Shown here: positions 30,436-39,465 of the stretch, piece by piece | How positions within the stretch are numbered: the stretch's first letter is position 1 | Layout of the letters: each line of letters begins with the position of its first letter | Source: an uncultured Clostridia bacterium | GTDB taxonomy: Bacteria > Bacillota > Clostridia > UBA1381 | Reading direction: 5' to 3' | Length of the DNA: 64,000 nucleotides | NCBI GenBank assembly: GCA_947624485.1 | Contig: CANQKM010000002.1 | Location: forward strand, 62,001-126,000 | Notes under the pieces: model-generated | Database searches by the model: none | The model's input: only the letters and a program-made list of their open reading frames with translations | What the model was told of the DNA's origin: nothing | Program-made: the position numbers and the translations under genes

Positions 30436-31476
30436 CTACTTTTTCCCGCCGAGAAGAACAAACGACAGCGGCGGGATTTTTCGTATCACGAACCGTGACA
30501 GAGCATACGGGATAGCTATACCCAGCACCGTCACAACGCACACGCACAAAACGGGCGGCAGCGGCGAATACGCGAGCAGTATTCCCGTAAGCCCCGACAC
30601 GAGAAACGGCGCGTGCATGAGGTATATATCGTACGAGTACGAGCCGAGAGATGTGAAAAACGTCTTTATTTTTGTTTTCGCTATCATGTCCGAAACGGAG
30701 CAAACCGTCACAATTCCCGCCGCGCTGCACACCGCGCGCGTCACGTAAAGCAAAGCCTTTACCGCGCCCTGCGGCATACCGAACACGTAAAAGCGGCTGT
30801 ATATTATGTTAGCCGTCACAAACACGACCGCCGCCGCGGTAATGTGCAGCGGCTTTTTCAAAACAGCGCTCATACCGTCCGCGCACATCACACGCGCAAG
30901 CGAGAAAAATACCAGATCAGCCGCGGTGTAGTCGAGTATGGCGGGGTATGTAACAAACGCCTTCGACACGTACAGCGCAAGCAGCACTATTAGCGTTATT
31001 TTCGATTTCATCACGCGTCCGAGCAGAATATTCACCGCGAACACGATAAAAAGCGAGTACACGAACCACAGATGCTGATCGACGTGACCGAGATAAAACA
31101 GTATGCCGAGCGCCATATCCTTAAGCGTCGGCGAGCCGTACCCTCCGCCGGACAGCACCGACGCGAGCGCCGGTATCTTCATCGAGACGAATATGACGGC
31201 GTACGCGAACAGCGAAAACACAAGGTACGGCAGCATTAAAAGCCGTGCCTTGCCCGCGATAAATCTTCCCTTGTCGGTATACCGTTTGATTCCTTTTTCA
31301 AACAGCCACCCCGACACAAAGAAAAACAGCGGCATATGAAAATTGTATATAAAAATCCAAACAAATTCCACACCCGTATACGCCTCACGCAGCTTCGGCA
31401 CGAGCGTGTGCGCGAAAACGACGAGAATTATACCTATTCCTCTCGCAATATCCGCCCAGTCAAGCCTTTTATCCAT
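30436..31476 (-). CDS. Acyltransferase 3 family membrane protein
   Basis: 346-residue integral membrane acyltransferase (OafA/WecH family) with about ten hydrophobic helices. The family start RLDWADIARGIGIILVVFAH contains the conserved His of the first helix; FIYNFHMPLFFFVSGWLF is the second conserved block, with HLWFVYSLF later. Such enzymes O-acetylate surface polysaccharides using cytoplasmic acetyl donor. It is divergent from, and shares an intergenic region with, the polysaccharide glycosyltransferase genes, so it probably decorates that polymer. Confidence 0.88.
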   Translation of the reverse strand: MDKRLDWADIARGIGIILVVFAHTLVPKLREAYTGVEFVWIFIYNFHMPLFFFVSGWLFEKGIKRYTDKGRFIAGKARLLMLPYLVFSLFAYAVIFVSMKIPALASVLSGGGYGSPTLKDMALGILFYLGHVDQHLWFVYSLFIVFAVNILLGRVMKSKITLIVLLALYVSKAFVTYPAILDYTAADLVFFSLARVMCADGMSAVLKKPLHITAAAVVFVTANIIYSRFYVFGMPQGAVKALLYVTRAVCSAAGIVTVCSVSDMIAKTKIKTFFTSLGSYSYDIYLMHAPFLVSGLTGILLAYSPLPPVLCVCVVTVLGIAIPYALSRFVIRKIPPLSFVLLGGKK

Positions 31477-31508
31477 GGCGGTAACACCCCCTTAAAGCCT
31501 TTGAAACA

Positions 31509-31538
31509 ATTATATAATCGGTGTCACGCTATTGTCAA
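31509..31538 (-). promoter_or_regulatory. Promoter of the acyltransferase gene
   Basis: Minus strand: TTGACA, 18-bp spacer, TATAAT. Confidence 0.6.
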
Positions 31539-31553
31539 TAGCTTATATTTGAT

Positions 31554-31582
31554 TTGCAATAAATTTTGTGATAATATATAAT
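31554..31582 (+). promoter_or_regulatory. Promoter of the polysaccharide glycosyltransferase operon
   Basis: TTGCAA, 17-bp spacer, TATAAT. Confidence 0.65.
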
Positions 31583-31618
31583 GGTATATATGATGTAATG
31601 GGGGAGGTATCGCTTCTT

Positions 31619-32818
31619 ATGAAAATACTGCTTATAAATAAATACCTGTACCCCAAGGGCGGAGCGGAAACGTACGTGTTCAGGCTCGGCAAAGCGCTGT
31701 GGGAGGCGGGCTGCGAGGTACAGTTTTTCGGTATGGCTGACAGCCGCAACGAAACCGGCAACGAGGCGAACGCATACGCGCAGGGTATCGACTTCCACAA
31801 AAAAAGCGCGAGCTATCTCACGTATCCGTTCAAAATAATATACTCTCGCGGCGCGAGAAAACAGCTTAAAAAGGTGCTTGACGACTTCAAGCCCGACGTC
31901 GCGCACCTCAACAACTTCAACTTCCAGCTTACGCCGTCGATCGTGTACGAGCTTAAAAAGCGCGGAATACCGATGGTTTACACGGCGCATGACGTGCAGC
32001 TTGTCTGCCCGTGCCACAAGCTCACGTACGGCGGCGCGTCGGGACTTTGCCGCGAATGTTACGGCGGAAAGTATATAAACTGCGTAAAGCACCGCTGCGT
32101 GCATGATTCGCGTATGCGCAGCGTACTCGGTGCGGCGGAGGGGTATCTGTACCGAAGACTGCGCACCTACCAAAGCATCGACAAAATAATCTGCCCGTCA
32201 AAATTCATGGAAAACGAGCTTTGCCAAAATCCGGACATTGCGGGACGGACGGAAGTGTTGTATAATTTTATCGAGGAGATAAAACCCTCGAACGCCAAAA
32301 AGAAAAACTACGTCGTGTACTTCGGGCGTTACAGCGAGGAAAAGGGCATAAAAACCCTGCTCAAAGCCGCACGCGCGCTGCCGCACGTAAAATTCGCGTT
32401 CTGCGGCAGGGGTGAACTGGAGGACGAAATAAACGGCGTAAGCAATATAAAAAATCTCGGATTTCTGAGCGGCGCGAAGCTCAACGGCATAATAGAACAG
32501 GCGCGTTTCAGCGTTATCGCGTCGGAATGGTCGGAGAACTGCCCGTTTTCGGTAATGGAGTCGCAGACATTACGTACGCCCGTACTCGGCGCGGACATCG
32601 GCGGCATACCGGAGCTTATCGACGAGGGAAAAACGGGTATGCTTTTCGAGAGCGGAAACGCCGGCGAGCTTGCGGCAAAGATAGACTACCTGTGGAAAAA
32701 CCCCGAAGTGTGCCTCGAAATGAGCAAAAACTGCGCCGATATAAGCTACGACACCGTGAAGGAATATACGGAGAAAATGATTGCCATATATGAGGATTTA
32801 ATCGGCAGGGACAAGTAA
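31619..32818 (+). CDS. Glycosyltransferase family 4
   Basis: 399 residues, GT-B fold. The N-terminal domain opens ILLINKYLYPKGGAETYVFR (nucleotide-sugar/acceptor glycine loop), and the C-terminal domain has VVYFGRYSEEKGIKTLLKAA, SEWSENCPFSVMESQTLRTP (E-x7-E-like motif) and GADIGGIPELIDEGKTG. An insert with several cysteines (LVCPCHKLTY, CRECYGGKYINCVKHRC; residues about 120-160) is a feature of a GT4 subgroup and may bind metal. ATG at 31619 with GGGGGAGG upstream. First gene of the polysaccharide operon; donor sugar unknown. Confidence 0.9.
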   Translation: MKILLINKYLYPKGGAETYVFRLGKALWEAGCEVQFFGMADSRNETGNEANAYAQGIDFHKKSASYLTYPFKIIYSRGARKQLKKVLDDFKPDVAHLNNFNFQLTPSIVYELKKRGIPMVYTAHDVQLVCPCHKLTYGGASGLCRECYGGKYINCVKHRCVHDSRMRSVLGAAEGYLYRRLRTYQSIDKIICPSKFMENELCQNPDIAGRTEVLYNFIEEIKPSNAKKKNYVVYFGRYSEEKGIKTLLKAARALPHVKFAFCGRGELEDEINGVSNIKNLGFLSGAKLNGIIEQARFSVIASEWSENCPFSVMESQTLRTPVLGADIGGIPELIDEGKTGMLFESGNAGELAAKIDYLWKNPEVCLEMSKNCADISYDTVKEYTEKMIAIYEDLIGRDK

Positions 32819-32831
32819 CGGAGATAACGTC

Positions 32832-33935
32832 ATGAAAATTGCAATGATAGGTCACAAGCGCATACCGTCGCGCGAGGGCGGCGTTGAGATAGTCGTCGGC
32901 GAACTGTCGCGGCGCATGGCTGCCGCAGGTCACAGCGTCACGGCGTACAACCGCCGCGGCAAGCACGTCTCCGGCGGCAAGACGGCGAACGTGAAGGAGT
33001 ACGGGGGCGTAAGGATAAAAAGCGTGCCGACGTTTGAAAACGGCAAGCTGAACGCGATTGTGTACTCCGTTATAGCGTCGTTTCTTGCGCTTTTCGGGCG
33101 CTACGACGTAATACACTACCACGCGGAAGGCCCTTGCTCTATGATATGGCTGCCACACCTTTTCGGCATACGCACCGTCGCGACGATACACGGTCTCGAC
33201 TGGCAGCGGGCAAAGTGGGGCGGCTTCGCGACGAAATTCCTCAAATTCGGCGAAAAAACAGCCGCGAAGTACGCCGACGAAATAATCGTCCTGTCGGAAA
33301 ACGTAAAGGACTATTTCAAAACAACGTACAGCCGTGACACGATATTTCTGCAAAACGGCGTTGACGCGCATAAAACAGACAGCGCGAAAATCATAAATGA
33401 AAAATACGGTCTTGAAAAAGACGGTTACATACTGTTTCTGGCGCGCATAGTGCCGGAAAAAGGGCTTCACTACCTCATAGACGCATTTAAGAACACCGAC
33501 ACCGAAAAAAAGCTCGTGATAGCGGGCGGCGTGAGCCACTCGTCGGAGTACGCGAAGGAGGTAAAGAGCCTCGCCGAGGGCGACGGGCGCATAATTTTTA
33601 CCGGCTTTGTAGAGGGTGACGAGCTTTGGGAGCTGTTTTCAAACACATTCTTATACGTGCTGCCGAGCGACGTCGAGGGTATGCCGCTGACGCTTCTTGA
33701 GGCTATGGGCTGCGGCGCGCAGTGCCTCGTGAGCGATATTCCCGAAACAAAAACGGTCGTAAACGGCTACGGCATGACGTTTGAAAAGGGAAACACGGAC
33801 GATTTGAGGCAAAAGCTCACCGCCGCGCTTGCCGCGCCGAAGCGCGACACGGCGGAGCAGGTGAAATATATAAAGGAAAATTACGGCTGGGACACGGTTA
33901 CCCGCAAAACGCTTGAAATATACGGGGGAAAGTAA
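32832..33935 (+). CDS. Rhamnosyltransferase-like glycosyltransferase (DUF1972 + GT1)
   Basis: 367 residues. The N-terminus IAMIGHKRIPSREGGVEIVV is typical of DUF1972 glycosyltransferases, several of which transfer rhamnose (Cps2T-like). The C-terminal half contains ILFLARIVPEKGLHYLIDAF and LPSDVEGMPLTLLEAMGCGA, the GT-B nucleotide-binding end. It is 13 bases after the first glycosyltransferase and one base before the acetyltransferase gene. It likely adds the second sugar of the repeating unit; rhamnose is a family-level guess. Confidence 0.88.
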   Translation: MKIAMIGHKRIPSREGGVEIVVGELSRRMAAAGHSVTAYNRRGKHVSGGKTANVKEYGGVRIKSVPTFENGKLNAIVYSVIASFLALFGRYDVIHYHAEGPCSMIWLPHLFGIRTVATIHGLDWQRAKWGGFATKFLKFGEKTAAKYADEIIVLSENVKDYFKTTYSRDTIFLQNGVDAHKTDSAKIINEKYGLEKDGYILFLARIVPEKGLHYLIDAFKNTDTEKKLVIAGGVSHSSEYAKEVKSLAEGDGRIIFTGFVEGDELWELFSNTFLYVLPSDVEGMPLTLLEAMGCGAQCLVSDIPETKTVVNGYGMTFEKGNTDDLRQKLTAALAAPKRDTAEQVKYIKENYGWDTVTRKTLEIYGGK

Positions 33936-33936
33936 A

Positions 33937-34509
33937 ATGAAAAAGAAGCTGTCGCTGTGTGTACGCGCATTCCTTTCGCTTATACATATAGCTTTCGTGA
34001 AAATCATGAATATAGGCGCGCTCAAGGGATCGGCGGTGCAGGATTTCGCTCTGTCGGTAAAGCTGTATCCGCATGACGGCGGTAAAATCGTGCTTGGCAG
34101 ACACATTCACGCGAACAGGAACACGGTGCTTGAAGCCGAGGGCGGCGTTCTCAAAATCGGGGAGGGCTGCTTCTTCAACAACGGCTGCATGGCTGTGTCG
34201 CACGAGAGCATCACGATAGGCGCATACAGCTGTTTCGGACCGAACGTCCTAATATACGACCACGACCATGCCGCGGCGGCGGGGCAGATCCTTCACGACA
34301 GCGGCTACAAGACCGCTCCCGTGACGATAGGCTCGAACGTGTGGATAGGCGCGAACTGCGTCATACTGCGCGGCACGGTTATCGGAGACGACTGCGTTAT
34401 CGGCGCGGGCAGCGTCATAAAGGGAAATTACGAAAGCGGCAGCGTTGTGATACAGAAGCGAAGCGAGGAAATACGCAAAAAACAAAAGGAGGCGGACAGG
34501 CTTGTTTGA
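33937..34509 (+). CDS. Left-handed beta-helix O-acetyltransferase
   Basis: 190 residues of hexapeptide-repeat (LbH) acyltransferase. Repeats such as IGAYSCFGPNVLIYDHDH (catalytic His), VTIGSNVWIGANCVILRGTV and IGDDCVIGAGSVIKG form the left-handed helix; the C-terminus is a charged tail. It belongs to the maltose/galactoside acetyltransferase group and probably acetylates a sugar of the polymer using acetyl-CoA. Its end overlaps the start of the polymerase gene by 8 bases. Confidence 0.88.
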   Translation: MKKKLSLCVRAFLSLIHIAFVKIMNIGALKGSAVQDFALSVKLYPHDGGKIVLGRHIHANRNTVLEAEGGVLKIGEGCFFNNGCMAVSHESITIGAYSCFGPNVLIYDHDHAAAAGQILHDSGYKTAPVTIGSNVWIGANCVILRGTVIGDDCVIGAGSVIKGNYESGSVVIQKRSEEIRKKQKEADRLV

Positions 34510-35812
34510 CGAAGAGACAGGTAAATACAGTAAGTTTCTTATGGCGGTCTACATCATCGTGCTTGCCGTGTCCGCGGTGGGCGACATGTCGATTTTCTCC
34601 GTCAGCATGACGAGAATGATGAAGGCGGTAAGCCTTATCATAGTCGTTATCGGCGCGGCTGTGCTGCTCATATCGGGAAACCTGAACAGGATACAGAAAA
34701 CGTCGAGCTTTGTCGGCGTGTACGCGTTTGTGCTTGTAGGCATAATAGTATGGTCGATATTCCTGTGGATAATCAACCTCGAAACGGTTGAGTTTATCAT
34801 ACGCGGAGCGTCGAAATTCATGTACCAGTTCCTTGTGCTGCTCATAATCTTCGCCGGCGTATACATGTTTGGCGAAAGGGCGATACACGCGACCTTTTAC
34901 GGTCTTGTACTCGCGAATTCGATAATGCTGGTAATAAACCTCGGAACGTACGGCATAGGTCCGAGCATTGAGTCCATGATGGCGATGTTCCGCGGCGCGG
35001 AGGCTCAGGAGGGCTTTGCGCGCGCCATGGAGATACACGACATAACCTTTGCGTTCGGCTTCTACATAATATATTTTGTCTTTTTCGCGAAGCACAACCG
35101 CGAGCGTGTCATAGATATTATGGCCGCGGCGTTCTTCTTCATACTCGGCTGGAAACGAATCGCGCTCGCGGCGCTGCCCGCGGCAATAGCGGCGGCTGTC
35201 GTGATGGGCTGGATGCGCCCGAAATCACGTAAGAGATTTATGCAGATAATCGCGTGGGGCTTTGTAATATTCTCGTTTTTGTACGTCGTCGCGACGCGTA
35301 CCGGCGTTTTCGACGCCGTGACGGAAACGCTCGGCATCAACACAATGGGACGAAACGAGGTTTACGACTACATAGAAAAATATTACGATATAAGTCTCGG
35401 CTTTATAGGCTACGGCTTTGAGTACACGACCGTGATTCTGCAGCAGGTAATGCTCGACAACCCCGAAGCGAAGATAGGCGTTGTCGCGCTGCACAACAAC
35501 ATTCTTACCGTATATATTGAGCTCGGCTTTATAGGCTTCTGGGCATGGCTTCTTTATACGTGGGTGTTCCAGCTTCGGTGGATGCTCACGCACTGGGGAG
35601 AAAAAGTGGCTATGCTGTTCTTTTTGAGCGAAATGTATATATTTATAACCTACATGACGGACAACACGCTTTATTACTACTACACAAGTATGTCTCTGCG
35701 ACTTATGCCCATGGCGTACGCGTTCCACATAGCGGACGACAAGGAGGTCAAACTTTGGCCCTGGGTAAAGGAGCAGAAGCCGAGCCGATTGTATAAATAT
35801 CTGACATCATGA
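34502..35812 (+). CDS. O-antigen ligase/polymerase (Wzy-like) membrane protein
   Basis: 436 residues with about ten to eleven membrane helices, including FLMAVYIIVLAVSAVGDMSI and VSLIIVVIGAAVLLISG at the start and IGFWAWLLYTWVFQL near the end. A large loop between helices precedes GRNEVYDYIEKYYD. The profile matches Wzy polymerases and O-antigen ligase-like proteins that join lipid-linked repeat units outside the membrane. It starts at TTG with a strong AAAGGAGGCGG SD overlapping the previous gene. Sequence is too divergent for a subfamily. Confidence 0.85.
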   Translation: MFDEETGKYSKFLMAVYIIVLAVSAVGDMSIFSVSMTRMMKAVSLIIVVIGAAVLLISGNLNRIQKTSSFVGVYAFVLVGIIVWSIFLWIINLETVEFIIRGASKFMYQFLVLLIIFAGVYMFGERAIHATFYGLVLANSIMLVINLGTYGIGPSIESMMAMFRGAEAQEGFARAMEIHDITFAFGFYIIYFVFFAKHNRERVIDIMAAAFFFILGWKRIALAALPAAIAAAVVMGWMRPKSRKRFMQIIAWGFVIFSFLYVVATRTGVFDAVTETLGINTMGRNEVYDYIEKYYDISLGFIGYGFEYTTVILQQVMLDNPEAKIGVVALHNNILTVYIELGFIGFWAWLLYTWVFQLRWMLTHWGEKVAMLFFLSEMYIFITYMTDNTLYYYYTSMSLRLMPMAYAFHIADDKEVKLWPWVKEQKPSRLYKYLTS

Positions 35813-35834
35813 CCAAAAAAAGGCGAGATAGGTA

Positions 35835-35863
35835 TTGCAATTTATGCACTTTTATGTTATAAT
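35835..35863 (+). promoter_or_regulatory. Internal promoter before the Wzz-like genes
   Basis: TTGCAA, 17-bp spacer, TATAAT, giving the chain-length/export genes an independent start. Confidence 0.65.
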
Positions 35864-35930
35864 ATTGTAACAATGCCGTTACATAGGCTTAACATAAGAT
35901 TGCAAACATCGTGAAGGAGCGCTGTTTCAA

Positions 35931-37328
35931 ATGAAGTGGAAGAGGAATAAAAAAAGAAAGGAACCGAGCAGACTTCTTGGGTTTTTCAGGAAAAGCGAGG
36001 AAAAGTATCAGGAAGTCAACCTGCAGGACGCCAATATCTTCAAAAAGATTTTCTTTATAGTTCTGAGCAACATAAAGAGCATATTGGTGTTTGTTTGCGT
36101 GTTTGCGGCAATATGGACGATTATCGCGTACGTGGGCAGCTTCGGCAGAAAGACCGTCATACTGTCACTGAACTACGAGGAAGCGTCCAAGGGACAGAAC
36201 CCGAACCTGACGCGCTGCAACGTGTATGAGCTTAAGTCGGACGAGGTTATGGAGCGCGTCATAGAGTACGCCGGACTTCAGGACGACGTTACGGCGGAGG
36301 AGCTTGCCGACCATGTGGATATAGCGGAAACCGACAGCGGAAAGACCATAGATCCGCTCGACACAAATACATACTACATATCCACAAGCTATACCGTCAC
36401 ATACACAAAGGACAAGAAAATACACAACATTTCCACGGATGACATGGTAGAGCTTATATGCAAGGCGTACAACGACATTTTCCACGAGAAGTACGTCGGC
36501 ACAAAATCGGTGCTCCAGTACGATCTGGGCGACATAGACGGCTTGGAGTACATAGAAATAGCGAGACTTTTCACAAAGAAATCGGATCAGATGCTGCGTT
36601 ACATTCAGCAGCGAATAGAGCAGAACGCGACCTACCGCTCGGACGTTACGGGACAGAGCTTCCAGACGATACGGCGCATGATCCAGAACGTCCAGTCGTA
36701 CAGCATAAAGAAATACTACGCGTTCGTGCTTGAATCGGGCATGGCGCGCAACAGGGACCACTATGTGCGCACGCTCACGTATAAAAACGATATGCTCGAC
36801 ATCCAGTACCGCAAGTTTATGATAGACTACAACGTAAGAAAGCAGGGCGTCGAGAATTACGACAGCGCGATGATAGGCACGGTAATGGTACCGTCCGTAA
36901 ACGAGCAGCGCGAGTATTACATGTCGCGTACAAACATAGGAACGGACTATCTCACAAAGGACGCGGACTACAGTCTGTCTCAGGGCAGCGAAGTGGAGCG
37001 TAACATGATCGAGAACAACGACATCATCTCCAAGGTTTCCGCGTCGGGAGCGACGGACGCCGACTACGCGAAGGCGGAGGAGCTTATAGCGAGCGTTGAC
37101 AAGGAGCTTAAGGACGTCGCGCTCTTAGCCGACACCACGGATAAGGAATACATAAAGCATACGACAAAGGATTATCTGACGTTCGCGGCCATGGAAGGCA
37201 GCGGCGACGGACTGTTTGTGCTGCGTTCGCTCATCGGCAGCGCGCTCGTGTTCTTCGCGCTGCTGTGCATAGCGTACTACTTCCTTGACGGATATATCAG
37301 AAGAAGGGAGGATGCGCTCGGTGAATAA
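35931..37328 (+). CDS. Wzz-like polysaccharide co-polymerase
   Basis: 465 residues: a basic N-terminus, a membrane helix (ILVFVCVFAAIWTIIAYVGS, about 51-70), a long extracytoplasmic helical domain, and a second helix near the C-terminus (LIGSALVFFALLCIAYYFL). This is the two-helix hairpin topology of Wzz/chain-length determinants, which set polymer length together with Wzy. No tyrosine-kinase domain is fused or encoded nearby. The final 8 bases overlap the next, related gene, suggesting the two form a hetero-oligomer. Confidence 0.8.
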   Translation: MKWKRNKKRKEPSRLLGFFRKSEEKYQEVNLQDANIFKKIFFIVLSNIKSILVFVCVFAAIWTIIAYVGSFGRKTVILSLNYEEASKGQNPNLTRCNVYELKSDEVMERVIEYAGLQDDVTAEELADHVDIAETDSGKTIDPLDTNTYYISTSYTVTYTKDKKIHNISTDDMVELICKAYNDIFHEKYVGTKSVLQYDLGDIDGLEYIEIARLFTKKSDQMLRYIQQRIEQNATYRSDVTGQSFQTIRRMIQNVQSYSIKKYYAFVLESGMARNRDHYVRTLTYKNDMLDIQYRKFMIDYNVRKQGVENYDSAMIGTVMVPSVNEQREYYMSRTNIGTDYLTKDADYSLSQGSEVERNMIENNDIISKVSASGATDADYAKAEELIASVDKELKDVALLADTTDKEYIKHTTKDYLTFAAMEGSGDGLFVLRSLIGSALVFFALLCIAYYFLDGYIRRREDALGE

Positions 37329-39441
37329 GTTCAATCTTCTCAGATACCTAAGCAAATGGAAATATCTTATATTTATTGTCTGCGTTTTGGGCGCGCTGCT
37401 CGTGTACAGATACGCCATGTCAAATCAGGAGTACACCGCAAGCACCGTTATACGCTACACGAATAATGACGCGTCGAGGGGCAAAACGCCGTCCGGCGAC
37501 GACATTGACGTTACGGAAATTTACAGCGCGACCGTTATAACGAACGTGCTGGAGGATCTCAACATAACGACGGGCGCGGACACAATTCGTTCAAAGTGCC
37601 GCGTCGAGGAGGTAACGCCGCCCGACGAGGAAATAAGAAAGCAGGCTCTGTTGGAGCAGGGCGAGGAGTACGAGTTTTTCGCGACGGATTACATCGTATC
37701 GTTCTCCGTCGGCAGCGAGTACAGCCAGAGCTTTGCCCGCACGGTTCTCGACTCGATAATAAAGAATTACTTTGCCACATACGGCGAAAAGTACATAAAC
37801 CAGCAGACGCTCCCGAATAACAGCGTCCGCGGCAGCGACGGTCAGTACGATTATATAGAGCGCGCCGAGATACTCGACTCGTGGACGATGAACATATCCG
37901 ACTACCTCGCGGCGAAAAAGGAGACGCAGCCGAATTACCGCAGCGCGGCGACCGGCTACTCCTTCACCGACCTTTACGAAATTTACCAGAGCTACCTTGA
38001 TTACGACCTGCCCGAAATATATTCGCTTATATTGGAGCAGGAGGTAACGGAGGACAAGGACACGCTCATAAAGAAGTACCAGAGCGATATAGGCACGTGC
38101 GAGCTTGACCTGCAGAACATGCAGACAAAGATAAACGACCTGCAGGATCTTATAAATAAGTACAGCGCGAAGAACAAGGAGGGTACGGAGTACCACTTCG
38201 GCACACAGGCTGACGAGGGTAACAATTCGAGCGACTATATATTAAAGGACGTTTACGACGAGCATCGCGAGGAGGACGTTATCGACAGCCAGACGACGTA
38301 CGACGGACTTATAAACGAGTACGTGGAGCTTGAAACGGAAAAGGAAAAGCTTGAAGTCGATCTCGAACACAAGCGCAAGCTTCTCGCGGTATTCACCGAC
38401 GGCGCGGCAAACGGCGATATGAGCAACAAGTCTCTTATCGAGGAGAGCCTCGACGAGCTGTCACAGGAGCTTAACGATATGTACCAGACCGTGTCCGACA
38501 CCGTTGACGAGTACAACCAGTTCGTCGGCGCGTACAACGTATCGACGCTTGCGAGCATAAGCACCGAGGAAAAGATAAACGTAAAAATGTATATCTTCCT
38601 TGCAATTATAATCTTCTTCTTCGGCGGCTGTATCGGCGCGATCATCCTCGGACGAAGCAAGGAATTTCTCGACTATATCATGTATACCGACAGAAAGACC
38701 GGACTTCCGAACCGTGCGATGTGCGATATTGAAATTGAGAAATACGCGGCTGAAAAGCTTAAGGATAACTTCGTATTCGCTCTTGTCAAGATCAACAACC
38801 TGAAATACGTAAACGAGAAGGGCGGACGTGAAGCAGGAGACGCGCTGCTTAAGGCGTTCGGTAAGATTATGAAGCGCGCCGCGTCGAGCTACGGCTTCGC
38901 GGGCTATAACGGCAGCGAGCAGTTTATCTGTATGTTCGAGGACTGCACGCTTGAAAGAGCGAACGACTTTAAGCAGTATCTGGAAGAGCTTGTGCGTTAC
39001 CACAACGTTCAGACGCCGAACAGCACCATAGAAGTGAGCGTAACCGTCGCCGAGACAAACGACGAACAGGTTTACGATATAAGAAAGCTCATGGGCGCTA
39101 CGTTCCGTAAGGCGGCAGCCGAGGACAGACGCGACAACGCGGCGAAGATAGCAAAGTCCGAGGCGGCGCAAAAGAGCGGCGGCAAAACGAACGAAAAGCC
39201 GGATGTTAAGACCGCGGTCGGAGAAAAACCCGCCGAAGCAAACCCCGAAGCAAAGCCGGAAATAAACAGCGCCGACAATACCGAGCCGAAATCGGAGGAA
39301 AAGCCGCAGACCGAAGAGCCTCACAGCGGCATAAGAAAGCCGACGACCTTTGAGGTAAGCTTGGAGGACGACGCTCCGCAAACGCCGGTTAACGGCAAAA
39401 AAGGCTCTAAAGGTATCGGAAAATTTTTCGGAAAGAAGTAA
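37321..39441 (+). CDS. Wzz-like protein fused to a degenerate GGDEF domain
   Basis: 706 residues starting at GTG with GGGAGG 9 bases upstream. An N-terminal helix (LIFIVCVLGALLVYRYAM), a long periplasmic-type coiled-coil region (LDLQNMQTKINDLQDLINKY and others) and a second helix (MYIFLAIIIFFFGGCIGAII) give Wzz topology. A cytoplasmic GGDEF-like domain follows: RKTGLPNRAMCDIEIEKY, then GREAGDALLKAFGKIMKRA, but the signature is GYNGSEQF rather than GGDEF, so cyclase activity is not expected. A low-complexity Lys/Glu/Pro/Ala tail ends the protein. It may couple polymer length control to nucleotide binding or partner sensing. Confidence 0.82.
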   Translation: MNKFNLLRYLSKWKYLIFIVCVLGALLVYRYAMSNQEYTASTVIRYTNNDASRGKTPSGDDIDVTEIYSATVITNVLEDLNITTGADTIRSKCRVEEVTPPDEEIRKQALLEQGEEYEFFATDYIVSFSVGSEYSQSFARTVLDSIIKNYFATYGEKYINQQTLPNNSVRGSDGQYDYIERAEILDSWTMNISDYLAAKKETQPNYRSAATGYSFTDLYEIYQSYLDYDLPEIYSLILEQEVTEDKDTLIKKYQSDIGTCELDLQNMQTKINDLQDLINKYSAKNKEGTEYHFGTQADEGNNSSDYILKDVYDEHREEDVIDSQTTYDGLINEYVELETEKEKLEVDLEHKRKLLAVFTDGAANGDMSNKSLIEESLDELSQELNDMYQTVSDTVDEYNQFVGAYNVSTLASISTEEKINVKMYIFLAIIIFFFGGCIGAIILGRSKEFLDYIMYTDRKTGLPNRAMCDIEIEKYAAEKLKDNFVFALVKINNLKYVNEKGGREAGDALLKAFGKIMKRAASSYGFAGYNGSEQFICMFEDCTLERANDFKQYLEELVRYHNVQTPNSTIEVSVTVAETNDEQVYDIRKLMGATFRKAAAEDRRDNAAKIAKSEAAQKSGGKTNEKPDVKTAVGEKPAEANPEAKPEINSADNTEPKSEEKPQTEEPHSGIRKPTTFEVSLEDDAPQTPVNGKKGSKGIGKFFGKK

Positions 39442-39465
39442 AGCGACTGACTGGAGGAAACGGAT

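Noticed and set aside
31535-32173. Minus-strand frame of 212 codons opposite the first glycosyltransferase
   Set aside because: Antisense shadow; the plus-strand gene has clear GT4 motifs and an SD.
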